34,375 nt of DNA from NCBI GenBank assembly GCA_020629335.1, contig JAHDDN010000007.1, positions 1 through 34,375 on the forward strand. The letters run 5' to 3'. Origin of the DNA: Chitinophagales bacterium (GTDB lineage: Bacteria > Bacteroidota > Bacteroidia > Chitinophagales > UBA2359). The notes under the pieces were generated by a model. The model made no database searches. It was not told where the DNA came from and saw only the letters and a list, made by a program, of their open reading frames with translations. This document shows positions 1 through 6,546 of this stretch, piece by piece. Position numbers and translations under genes: made by a program. Each line of letters opens with the position of its first letter. Position 1 is the stretch's first letter.

Positions 1-56
1 ACCTTATAAAGTAGGTTTAGGGGTACTTAAGAAAGCGACACGTTTTATAAGCTAAA

Positions 57-217
57 AGTAATTATAAAATAATAACATTTCCGTTTAATACTTGCTAAAA
101 GCTTCCAATACTGCGTTGCAAAAGCCTCACTTAGCGCTGCTATGCTTCGTTTTTGCGCCTTGTCTTGAAAGCTTTTAACTACGTATTAATTCGCAAGTCT
201 ATTATTTCATCATTACT
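57..217. repeat. Fold-back repeat H1 (hairpin family, ~160 bp)
   Basis: A 161-bp imperfect palindrome. The left arm (57-110) pairs with the right arm (167-217): AGTAAT with ATTACT, AAATAATA with TATTATTT, AATAC with GTATT, and AAAAGCTT with AAGCTTTT. The core carries the family signature CTGCGTTG (111-118), an apical CTG loop near 139, and CGCCTTGTCTTG (156-167). It lies upstream of the terminator at 240 and contains no gene. It is one of eight related elements in the window. No transposase is linked to it, so mobility is inferred only. Confidence 0.7.
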
Positions 218-239
218 AATCGAAATATAATAATAAAGA

Positions 240-272
240 AGCACCTGCTAAATGGCAGGTGCTTTTTATTTT
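240..272 (+). terminator. Intrinsic terminator upstream of queE
   Basis: AGCACCTGC pairs with GCAGGTGCT (nine base pairs, loop TAAAT), followed directly by TTTTATTTTT. This is a strong rho-independent terminator reading rightwards. It would end a transcript entering from left of the window. No gene for it to serve is visible in 1-239. Confidence 0.75.
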
Positions 273-295
273 TATGGATTAGAAAAAGAATAACT

Positions 296-303
296 TACCT
301 TTG
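296..303 (+). promoter_or_regulatory. Candidate Bacteroidota -7 box for queE
   Basis: TACCTTTG matches the Bacteroidota -7 consensus TAnnTTTG exactly and lies about 20 bases before the TTG start of queE, just after the terminator. No clear TTG -33 box is seen at the expected distance, so the call rests on the -7 box and its position. Confidence 0.45.
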
Positions 304-323
304 CGGGATAAAATCATTATAAT

Positions 324-974
324 TTGAATAGCCTTATCGAAACGATAAACAAAAGAGAATATACCTTCGACCCAAGTAAAGAACTCCCTATCATGGAGTA
401 CTTTTATACGATACAGGGAGAAGGATTTCATCAAGGAAAAGCCGCTTACTTTATCAGGTTGGCTGGCTGTGATGTAGGATGCCACTGGTGTGATGTGAAA
501 GAATCATGGGATGCGGATGAGCACCCACTTAAAAGTATAGAGGAAATGGTTGAAGAAGCAGCACAATCTAATACCGATGTGGCAGTTATAACAGGCGGTG
601 AGCCATTGATGTACCCTTTAGACAGCCTTACCGATGCACTTCATAAAAAAGGCTTTAAAACCCATATTGAAACCTCTGGGGCCCATCCTTTAAGTGGAAA
701 CTGGGATTGGATTTGTTTATCTCCTAAGAAATTCAAAATTGCATTGCCAGAAGTACTGCTTAAAGCCCATGAGCTAAAAGTGATCGTTTTCAATAAAAGC
801 GACTTCAAATGGGCGGAAAAATATGCCGAATTAGTCCATCCTGATTGCCAATTATATCTCCAACCCGAGTGGAGTAAAAGGGAAGAAATGATGCCATTGA
901 TTACCGAGTATATCAAAAATCATCCACAATGGCGAGTTTCCTTGCAAATTCATAAATACCTCAACATACCATAG
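324..974 (+). CDS. queE: 7-carboxy-7-deazaguanine synthase (QueE)
   Basis: A radical SAM enzyme that converts 6-carboxy-5,6,7,8-tetrahydropterin to 7-carboxy-7-deazaguanine, the step shared by queuosine and other 7-deazapurine pathways. The 216-residue protein has the family motif YTIQGEG near residue 28, a CX3CX2C cluster-binding motif (C49, C53, C56) and the radical SAM GGEP motif at 91-94. Length fits the family. The start is TTG: an in-frame TAA at 309-311 rules out anything further upstream, and the only nearby ATG (393) would begin right at the IQGEG motif, whereas Bacteroidota QueE proteins normally carry a short extension there. QueC, QueD and QueF are not in the window. A candidate promoter lies at 296-303. 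Confidence 0.93.
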   Translation: MNSLIETINKREYTFDPSKELPIMEYFYTIQGEGFHQGKAAYFIRLAGCDVGCHWCDVKESWDADEHPLKSIEEMVEEAAQSNTDVAVITGGEPLMYPLDSLTDALHKKGFKTHIETSGAHPLSGNWDWICLSPKKFKIALPEVLLKAHELKVIVFNKSDFKWAEKYAELVHPDCQLYLQPEWSKREEMMPLITEYIKNHPQWRVSLQIHKYLNIP

Positions 975-990
975 TAAAGCTTTGTAACGT

Positions 991-1018
991 TTGGGTATAA
1001 AAAGTATCTATAATTTTA
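991..1018 (+). promoter_or_regulatory. Weak candidate promoter for the PorE-like gene
   Basis: TTG at 991-993 is followed after 17 bases by TAATTTTA (1011-1018), seven of eight matches to TAnnTTTG. The ATG of the next gene is at 1050. The spacing is a little short and the final G is missing, so the call is tentative. Confidence 0.3.
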
Positions 1019-1049
1019 TTCCACTTTCTCCATTCACGAAAAGCCAAGT

Positions 1050-2936
1050 ATGAGACAACTGTTTTTTTTGCTAAGTATTTTATTGTTTCTTAGCATGACA
1101 GCACAAGCACAAAGTAAAAAAGCCAAAGAGCTATATCTTCAAAGTTATGATAAAGTCCTCTTCAAAGACTATGAAAAGGCCAAAGAGTTGCTTAAAAAGG
1201 CGATCAAAATTGATGATAAGTACACCAGAGCCTATGTCCAATTAGCAGATGTACACGAAAAATTAGAAGAGTATGAGGAGGCTAAAAGCTGCTACCAAAG
1301 CATCTTGAAGTATGAAACGAAACACGCCTACAGACCCCTCCTAAAGTTAGGGGATATAGAGTTATTTACCGATAATATGGACGCCGCCATCAATTATTAC
1401 CAAAAGGCGATTGCCATCTCCAATATTCCAGCCGAAAAGAAGGCCTACGCCAATAAACAATTGGCCAATGCCGAGTTTATTAAAGAGGCGATGAAAAATC
1501 CAGTTCCTTTTAATCCAATCAATTTAGGAGAGGGAATTAACTCCACTTTTGATGAGTATTTACCTGCCCTTACCGCAGATGAAGAACAATTGATATTCAC
1601 TAGGCGCTTTGATAGTATGATTGCGCCAAATGAAGATTTCTATATCAGCGAGAAAAAAGATAGCGTATGGCAAACAGCCGTAGAAATTGAAGGGGAAATT
1701 AACTCGCCTAATCAAGAAGGTTCTATCTGTATCACGCCTGATGGCAAAAAGCGTTTCTTTGCTGCTAAGGATAGATGGAATACTTTAGGCAGCTTCGATC
1801 TTTATTATACTTATAAGGTGAATGGCGTTTGGGTCTTGCCTCGAAATATGGAAGAACCGACCAATACCACTGCTTGGGAATCCCAACCCTCCATTTCGGC
1901 TGATGGAACAGAGCTATACTTTAGTAGTAATCGCCCAGGTGGAAAAGGTGGCCGAGACATTTGGATGATTAAACTCATCAAAAATTATTGGTCAGCTCCT
2001 ATCAATTTAGGAGATCAAATCAATACGGGTGGAGAGGAACAATGCCCCTTCATTCACCCAGATGGACAAACGCTTTATTTTTCTTCAGACGGCCATGTGG
2101 GTATGGGTGATACCGATATATTCAAAGTACAAAGAGATGAGGATGGCAATTGGGGCAAACCCGTCAATTTAGGCTACCCCATCAATAACAAATTCAATCA
2201 GAGTAGTTTGGTAGTGAGTACTAATGGTAAAAGAGCTTATTTCACTTCTGAAAATGGAGAGAATGGCCTAGATATTTATCAGTTTGATCTTCCTAAAGAA
2301 GCCAAGCCTAAGCGAGTAACCTACGTCAAAGGTATCATCAAAGATGCACAAACGAAAGAAGTCCTAAGCGCTGATATAGAAATCATAGATTTACAAAAAA
2401 ACAAGCTCTATAATAAGGTGGTATCAGATGCCGAGAATGGCGAGTTTTTGGTGACGCTTCCTTATGGTCGCAACTTCTTGTATAATGTGGCTAAGGATGG
2501 CTATTTATTCTTCTCAGAAAGCTATCAATTAAGGGATGTAGAACCTAATGAATCTTACGAACTCATCGTAGAATTAGAACCAATCAATGTAGGCAAATCC
2601 GTCGTGATGAAGAATATTTTCTTCGAGTCAGGCTCCTTCGATTTAAAGCCAGAATCTCATATTGAGTTGGACAAACTATACGATCTCCTTTCAGAAAATC
2701 CCAATATAAAAATCGAAATCACTGGCCATACCGATAATGTAGGCCAAGCTGCCACCAATTTAGAGCTATCTAATAATCGAGCAAAATCTGTGGCCGATTA
2801 CCTAATCAGCAAAGGCATCGCCGCCAATCGTACCAGCTTCAAAGGCATGGGCGACCAGGTTCCAATAGCTGATAATGACACCGATGCAGGCAGGGCCATG
2901 AATAGAAGGACGGAGTTTAAGGTGACAGGAAACTAG
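1050..2936 (+). CDS. PorE-like envelope protein: TPR, PD40 propeller, CRD, OmpA domain
   Basis: A 628-residue exported protein. Residues 1-20 form a signal peptide ending AQA. TPR-like helices span about 24-150, and a five-bladed PD40/WD40-like propeller about 165-425, with repeated D-G-x-x-L-Y-F-S-S blades. A carboxypeptidase-regulatory-like domain follows at about 428-500, then an OmpA C-terminal peptidoglycan-binding domain (about 515-628, motif TGHTDNVG...LSNNRAKSV). This order is that of PorE, a T9SS component that anchors the secretion machine to peptidoglycan. Many Bacteroidota carry several paralogues with the same layout, so the exact T9SS role is inferred. There is no lipobox, whereas PorE of P. 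gingivalis is a lipoprotein. T9SS cargo proteins encoded in the same window fit the assignment. The gene appears monocistronic. Confidence 0.85.
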   Translation: MRQLFFLLSILLFLSMTAQAQSKKAKELYLQSYDKVLFKDYEKAKELLKKAIKIDDKYTRAYVQLADVHEKLEEYEEAKSCYQSILKYETKHAYRPLLKLGDIELFTDNMDAAINYYQKAIAISNIPAEKKAYANKQLANAEFIKEAMKNPVPFNPINLGEGINSTFDEYLPALTADEEQLIFTRRFDSMIAPNEDFYISEKKDSVWQTAVEIEGEINSPNQEGSICITPDGKKRFFAAKDRWNTLGSFDLYYTYKVNGVWVLPRNMEEPTNTTAWESQPSISADGTELYFSSNRPGGKGGRDIWMIKLIKNYWSAPINLGDQINTGGEEQCPFIHPDGQTLYFSSDGHVGMGDTDIFKVQRDEDGNWGKPVNLGYPINNKFNQSSLVVSTNGKRAYFTSENGENGLDIYQFDLPKEAKPKRVTYVKGIIKDAQTKEVLSADIEIIDLQKNKLYNKVVSDAENGEFLVTLPYGRNFLYNVAKDGYLFFSESYQLRDVEPNESYELIVELEPINVGKSVVMKNIFFESGSFDLKPESHIELDKLYDLLSENPNIKIEITGHTDNVGQAATNLELSNNRAKSVADYLISKGIAANRTSFKGMGDQVPIADNDTDAGRAMNRRTEFKVTGN

Positions 2937-3010
2937 AATAACTGATAAACTGGTAAACGGAATAACTGGTAAACTGAATAACTTTCATAACTGGTAAACT
3001 GATTAACGTT
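2937..3010. repeat. Degenerate short tandem repeat after the PorE-like gene
   Basis: Directly after the stop codon, AATAACTGGTAAACTG-like units of roughly 16-20 bases repeat about four times with small changes. No function is evident. The repeat stands in the 3' untranslated region. Confidence 0.6.
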
Positions 3011-3046
3011 GGAACTTTTTAACTGATATAGTTGATAAAAACTGTC

Positions 3047-3074
3047 ATCCCGAATGCCGTAGGCATACAGGGAT
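3047..3074. repeat. REP-like short palindrome
   Basis: ATCCC...GGGAT encloses ATGCC...GGCAT, giving a two-part hairpin of 28 bases within the context GTCATCCCGAATG...CAGGGATCT. It looks like a small dispersed palindrome; no second copy occurs in this window. It lacks a T-run, so it is not an obvious terminator. Confidence 0.45.
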
Positions 3075-3246
3075 CTATTACGACAAAACTCCAAGATTTG
3101 GAAGGCTAAACTCATTAGTCAAAATCGTTTTTACCATTAATATCATACCCCAAACCTGTTTTTAGAAATTTATTGGTCAAAACGAGAATAGCCGTATGGT
3201 GCATTAACGAATTACTAATATACTATTCAACCAATTAACTAAATTT

Positions 3247-3465
3247 GGGGCTTCCCATTCTGATTTTTTCATCGGACCGTAGGGGCGTTCCTATGTGTGC
3301 GCCCTCCGATGAAAAAATCAGAATGGGCCGGGCTATCCGCTCTTATGTGGCTATGTGGCTCCTACTCTGCTAAGTGCTGCTTGTCTGCCCTTCGGGCCAG
3401 CCGTCGCATCACTAAGCGCCGTAAGTCGCCCCATGAACGCCACATACCGCTTCTATCCCTAAGCC
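3247..3465 (+). repeat. Three-way-junction repeat, copy A (candidate structured RNA)
   Basis: The outer stem is GGCTT (3249-3253) with AAGCC (3461-3465). Arm I is a perfect 23-bp inverted repeat (3254-3276 with 3305-3327). It is followed by the conserved strand GGGCTATCCGCTCT. Arm II starts with TATGTGGC (3344-3351) paired to GCCACATA (3439-3446) and contains GCTAAGTG/CACTAAGC and the tip CTGCCCTTCGGGCCAG. The closing strand is CCGCTTCTATCCCT. Five more copies occur at 4635, 10851, 20808, 21779 and 31748. The short open frame across it is not a gene. Confidence 0.75.
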
Positions 3466-3603
3466 GATTACTTAGTAATTAGTCTGTTAGTAGTAGGTAT
3501 GTTAGACTTTTTTTAACACTACTAAAATATCAATCAGCTATTAGCATCCTGCAACATTTATGTAATAAAGTAGGCTATATAAGCCTAATTCTATGCTATA
3601 TAT

Positions 3604-3628
3604 GGCGCAAGTCTTTTTGACTTGCGCC
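3604..3628. repeat. Perfect hairpin with T5 loop
   Basis: GGCGCAAGTC, TTTTT, GACTTGCGCC: a perfect 10-bp stem. A smaller relative, TAAGTCTTTTTGACTTA, lies near 3684. The same stem type with AAGTG/CACTT arms occurs in the repeats at 3714, 5596, 20741 and 31681. Only three T residues follow, so termination is possible but weak. Confidence 0.55.
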
Positions 3629-3713
3629 TTTCGAAGCACATAATTTGCAACAAAAGTCTGCTAATTAATACTGAGCATTACGGTAAGTCTTTTTGACTTA
3701 CAAAACCGATAAG

Positions 3714-3838
3714 CTTGCCATTGGGAAGTAAAATCGAAGGCAAGACTCAGCAGGCACAAGTGAAAAACACTTGCGCTATAAGATTTGCGGGAATTTACAT
3801 TCCCCGATTTAGTACAAAATTAACACGCCAGTCAGAGA
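3714..3838. repeat. Composite intergenic repeat P, copy 1
   Basis: Shared with 5596-5747. It starts CTTGCCATT, continues GGCAAGACTCAGCAGGCA, a hairpin GCACAAGTGAAAAACACTTGCGC, then a second hairpin (CGGGAAT...ATTCCCCG), and ends with GTACAAAATTAACACGCCAG and TCAGAGA. The second hairpin has a different sequence in the other copy but is again paired, which suggests that the fold matters. No open reading frame runs through it. Confidence 0.65.
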
Positions 3839-3868
3839 CTACGCCCAGAGTAATTGTCTATTAGCAGT

Positions 3869-3944
3869 GAACTCGTTTAAAGTTTTTCTGCTGGCTTAGA
3901 AAATGACTGTTTTTCCGCTTTATCATAAAACTTTAAATGAGTTC
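3869..3944. repeat. Fold-back repeat H2, internally deleted
   Basis: The ends GAACTCGTTTAAAGTTTT and AAAACTTTAAATGAGTTC are complementary except for one position. The element is 76 bp. It matches the 160-bp element at 10045-10204 at both ends but lacks about 84 bp of the centre, including the family core. AGT occurs on both outer sides, a possible short target duplication. Confidence 0.7.
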
Positions 3945-3978
3945 AGTAACTATTTTGGCCTTTTTAAAACCTCTATTG

Positions 3979-4132
3979 GTTCAGTTTATAAGTTTCTGAC
4001 AGTTAAGTTGTAGGATTTTTGCGATTATACAAGGCATTTTTGAGGCCCATAGCAGGGCTACGAAACGAAAAAATAACGAAGTAGAATCGTAAAAAGACAA
4101 AACTTGGGCTGTCAAGGACTAATAAATTGAAC
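3979..4132 (-). repeat. Fold-back repeat H3
   Basis: The outer arms GTTCAGTTTAT and ATAAATTGAAC pair with one mismatch. Further in, TGACAG pairs with CTGTCA, AAGTT with AACTT, and TTTTTGCGATT with AATCGTAAAAA. On the minus strand the core reads ACTTCGTTA, the apical hairpin CGTAG-CCCTG-CTATG, then ATGCCTT, the same signature as the other copies. Length is 154 bp. Confidence 0.7.
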
Positions 4133-4243
4133 CACTATTATACCAAGAATCTATTTTTTTTTGAAAAAAGTCCATTTATTTTTATGGAATTTGTGCTGTT
4201 CTTGCCTCTTAATAGTAAAGGGAAGATTTTTCTTCCTTTCATA

Positions 4244-4403
4244 AGTAGCTAAAAGTAATTATTTCGGCAATTCTGATTGCTTCTTTTTAGCTTACACTGC
4301 GTTATTTTTCTTAGTAATAACCCTGCTATTACTGGCAAAAAATGCCTTGTCTAAGCTAAAAATAATCTAATCAAGAATGCACGAATAATTACCTTCAACT
4401 ACT
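4244..4403 (+). repeat. Fold-back repeat H4
   Basis: A 160-bp palindrome. AGTAG pairs with CTACT, GTAATTATTTCG with CGAATAATTAC, and TTTTTAGCTT with AAGCTAAAAA. The core has ACTGCGTTA, the apical hairpin AGTAATA-ACCCTGC-TATTACT and ATGCCTTGTC. The arm sequences are unrelated to those of the other copies apart from self-complementarity. Confidence 0.7.
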
Positions 4404-4440
4404 CAGGAACGTTCTGACATAAGTTGGGTAGTAGATATTA

Positions 4441-4633
4441 CTCATTGATAGCACCTTCTCTCAAACGGTTGGGATAGCAAGGCAGCCGGAGGTCTATCTA
4501 AAAATGCGCTGAGGAAATCGGCGGCGGAGGCGGAAACGGGTGGGTCCCACCCTTGCCAAAAGCCTGAAGCCTGTTTTTTCGTTTGTTTATCTATTAAAAA
4601 TTTCTCACCTTTGGTTGGTTTTTTGTGTGACAT
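4441..4633. other. GC-rich block of unknown nature
   Basis: By hand count about 58% G+C over 4451-4570, against a much lower background on both sides. It holds a perfect palindrome GGGTGGGTCCCACCC (4538-4552). The minus strand is open for 63 codons (4442-4633) with a start ATG, but the predicted protein is rich in A, P and S in its second half, has no signal or recognisable domain, and sits against a structured repeat. It may be another intergenic repeat type or, less likely, a small gene. Confidence 0.35.
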
Positions 4634-4634
4634 T

Positions 4635-4866
4635 GGCTTAGGGATGGTAGCGGTATGGAGCGTAAATGCAGCGACTTATGGAGCTTAGGAACGTGCAGGC
4701 TGGCCCTGAAAGGGCAGACAAACGGGCCTTAGCGGAATAGGAGCAGCATAGCTCCATAAGAGCGGACAGCCCGACCATGCGCCTTCGGCGAATGATAAAT
4801 GCGTAATGATGAATGATGAATTGGCTCGTGCTGCGCACTTGTTTTTACCAGCGCATGGGAAGCCCC
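4635..4866 (-). repeat. Three-way-junction repeat, copy B
   Basis: Read on the minus strand. The outer stem is GGCTT with AAGCC (4860-4864 with 4635-4639). Arm I is CCATGCGC with GCGCATGG (4775-4782 with 4851-4858), and arm II TATGGAGC with GCTCCATA (4654-4661 with 4751-4758). The tip is GCCCTTTCAGGGC. The joining strands match copy A (GTCGGGCTGTCCGCT and ACCGCTACCATCCCT). In arm II the pairs differ from copy A on both sides at once. Confidence 0.75.
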
Positions 4867-4921
4867 TAATTAATGATAAATGCATAATGATAAATGATGA
4901 ATTGGCTCGTGCTTCGCACTT
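4791..4921. repeat. Pair of 50-bp direct repeats
   Basis: 4791-4840 and 4872-4921 differ at only three positions. Each reads AATGATAAATGC...GGCTCGTGC...CGCACTT. One lies inside the arm I loop of repeat copy B and the other just outside it. A related ATTCATCATTCGC sequence sits in the same loop in copies D and F. Confidence 0.7.
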
Positions 4922-5026
4922 CGCTTTAAATAAGAAGCTTAGCAGTCAATCATTAATGAGATCGTTTATGTGGAGTTAGTATTCAGATGCGAAAAACTAA
5001 ATTATTAAAATATTAAACTCTGTATT

Positions 5027-5560
5027 GTGGCTAAAAGAAAAAAGAAAGTAGATCAAAAGCATTATGATTTTTTGATGAATGCGATTGAGGCGAATCAAAC
5101 GAATGGCTTTGATTTCTTGAAATTTAAGAAGTCTTTGCAGGCTTTGGGAGATATTGATATGGAGGAGTCTATGCGATATAAATCGGCTTTTGCGACGGCT
5201 TCTACTTTTGGTGTTAGCTTAGATCATTTGATGAAGAGTGCGGATTATTATCGAGATGTGATGGCGCGTGAAAAACAGAAGTTTGATACGGCGGTTCAAT
5301 CTCAGATTCAACAGAAGGTGATTGCTCGTCAGGAGCATATTAATGGACTGAATAAAAATATACAGACGCATCAGGCAAAGATTCAAGAACTGAATGTTCT
5401 CATCGAAAAAACGATGGAGGAGATAAATACTACTCGTGCAGAGATTGATGCCGTTAGTAAGAAAATTGAGGAGACGAAAACGAATTTCTCAGGGGCTTAT
5501 GAAAAAATCAATCAAGAAATAAATGATGACGTTGAGAATATAAAGGCGCATTTGTCTTAG
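5027..5560 (+). CDS. Coiled-coil hypothetical protein
   Basis: A 177-residue protein of unknown function. The start is GTG after an A/T-rich stretch; no in-frame ATG occurs before residue 17. The N-terminus is very basic (AKRKKKVDQKHYDF), with no signal peptide or membrane segment, so it is probably cytoplasmic. Residues 1-75 look globular and helical. About 85-175 form a long heptad-rich coiled coil full of Q, E, K and I/L. It resembles conserved Bacteroidota hypotheticals, but I cannot name a family. It stands alone between repeat copy B and composite repeat P2, with no operon partner. Confidence 0.75.
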   Translation: MAKRKKKVDQKHYDFLMNAIEANQTNGFDFLKFKKSLQALGDIDMEESMRYKSAFATASTFGVSLDHLMKSADYYRDVMAREKQKFDTAVQSQIQQKVIARQEHINGLNKNIQTHQAKIQELNVLIEKTMEEINTTRAEIDAVSKKIEETKTNFSGAYEKINQEINDDVENIKAHLS

Positions 5561-5595
5561 GAGTGAATAACTACTCGGATAGGACAACTACTATA

Positions 5596-5747
5596 CTTGC
5601 CATTAGAAAATAAACACAAAGGCAAGACTCAGCAGGCACAAGTGAAAAACACTTGCGCTATAAAGGTTGATGATTTCTTATCGTAATAAAACTTGCAGGA
5701 ATTCACCTCCCTGCAAATTGGTACAAAATTAACACGCCAGTCAGAGA
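5596..5747. repeat. Composite intergenic repeat P, copy 2
   Basis: Same order of parts as 3714-3838: CTTGCCATT, GGCAAGACTCAGCAGGCA, the hairpin GCACAAGTGAAAAACACTTGCGC, a second hairpin (TTGCAGG...CCTGCAA) and GTACAAAATTAACACGCCAG plus TCAGAGA. About 27 extra bases separate the two hairpins compared with copy 1. With the fold-back element at 5787 it fills the gap between the coiled-coil gene and the lipoprotein gene. Confidence 0.65.
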
Positions 5748-5786
5748 TTAGGCCAAGGGGGTTTCATTGATTTTTTTATTTATCTA

Positions 5787-5946
5787 AGGAACGTTTAAAA
5801 AATAATTTCCACATTTAGCAACTAATATTTTGTATCAATACTTCGTTGAAAAGCCTTGCCGATGCGCTGCATCGCCTGCATTTTTCGCCTTGTCTTGATA
5901 CAAAATATTTAGCTGCAAATGCCAATCTTATTTTTTAAACGTTCCT
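5787..5946 (+). repeat. Fold-back repeat H5, overlaps the lipoprotein 3' end
   Basis: A 160-bp element with perfect ends AGGAACGTTTAAAAAATAA and its complement, core ACTTCGTTG, apical CGATG-CGCTG-CATCG and CGCCTTGTCTTG. It is nearly identical (three substitutions seen) to 11148-11307. CTAAG occurs at both boundaries (5784-5788 and 5945-5949), which could be a target duplication or part of the palindrome. Its right end is read as the last codons of the lipoprotein gene on the minus strand. Confidence 0.85.
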
Positions 5947-6407
5947 AAGGTCATGATATAAGTAAAGATTTTGTGGCAAATGGGATATTGAGTTTTTACT
6001 TCAGCCTCCCATTTGTCATGTGTTCTTTTGTCAACTAATTCTTTGCTGCGTTTGTATAGTGTCACTTTTTCGCTTGCTTGATTGCTGAAAACTCCGTCTT
6101 TTAGGAAGCGTTGGATGACCCAGTTTTCTGTTGGGTTGTTGATGAATAAATTGAGTACGTGATTATTGTACTCTTCTTGCTCCATCTTTTTCTTTTTCTT
6201 ATCCTCCACTGCATATTCGTCTATTGTTAGCTCCTCGAAATTTTCACATTTACATACTGCTGCCATTGCATTTTTGTCTTTTTTAGGCGCTTGTTGTACT
6301 ACTTCTTTTTTAGGAGCTGGTGTTTTGGCGATCTTTTTTTTGCTGCTGCATGACCATAGCAGGGGCATTAAAAGGAGTGCTAAAGTGATAACTATTCTAT
6401 TACTCAT
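5928..6407 (-). CDS. Small outer-membrane-type lipoprotein
   Basis: A 159-residue predicted lipoprotein of unknown function. The signal peptide ends in the lipobox LLWSC (cysteine 20), followed by a Lys/Pro/Ala/Gln-rich linker (about 22-47) suited to reaching from a membrane. The mature domain (about 48-159) has a CKCENF motif, a run of lysines near 73, and a further cysteine near the end (YPICHKIF). No catalytic motif is recognised. The start is ATG with a good promoter match just upstream. The C-terminal LGTFKK and the TAA stop are encoded by the inverted end of fold-back repeat H5, so the native C-terminus was probably different. It is transcribed divergently from the RemB-like gene. Confidence 0.75.
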   Translation of the reverse strand: MSNRIVITLALLLMPLLWSCSSKKKIAKTPAPKKEVVQQAPKKDKNAMAAVCKCENFEELTIDEYAVEDKKKKKMEQEEYNNHVLNLFINNPTENWVIQRFLKDGVFSNQASEKVTLYKRSKELVDKRTHDKWEAEVKTQYPICHKIFTYIMTLGTFKK

Positions 6408-6426
6408 TAAACTTATTTTTGATTGG

Positions 6427-6454
6427 CAAAGATAGGGATTTTATGTTGATGCAA
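6427..6454 (-). promoter_or_regulatory. Promoter of the lipoprotein gene
   Basis: On the minus strand TTG (6452-6454) is followed after 17 bases by TATCTTTG (6427-6434), an exact TAnnTTTG box. The ATG follows about 20 bases later. Both Bacteroidota promoter elements are present, which makes this the best promoter call in the window. Confidence 0.55.
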
Positions 6455-6519
6455 CCTTATGTAGGACTCAAGGAATCTTTGAAAATATAAGGCCTCTTTA
6501 TAAATGCCATATTTTTGCT

Positions 6520-6527
6520 TAATTTTG
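6520..6527 (+). promoter_or_regulatory. Candidate -7 box of the RemB-like gene
   Basis: TAATTTTG fits TAnnTTTG and lies about 20 bases before the ATG at 6547. No clear TTG -33 box stands at the usual distance. Confidence 0.35.
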
Positions 6528-6546
6528 GTCTATTAATACATTGCCC

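Noticed and set aside
3297..3482. Open frame of 61 codons (with similar ones at 4638-4838, 10787-11005 and 31860-32054)
   Set aside because: These frames run through the three-way-junction repeats in arbitrary phase and orientation; the paired, non-codon pattern of change shows structure and not protein selection.
4442..4633. Minus-strand open frame of 63 codons as a gene
   Set aside because: Composition is driven by a GC-rich block, with no domain or signal; recorded as an unexplained block instead.
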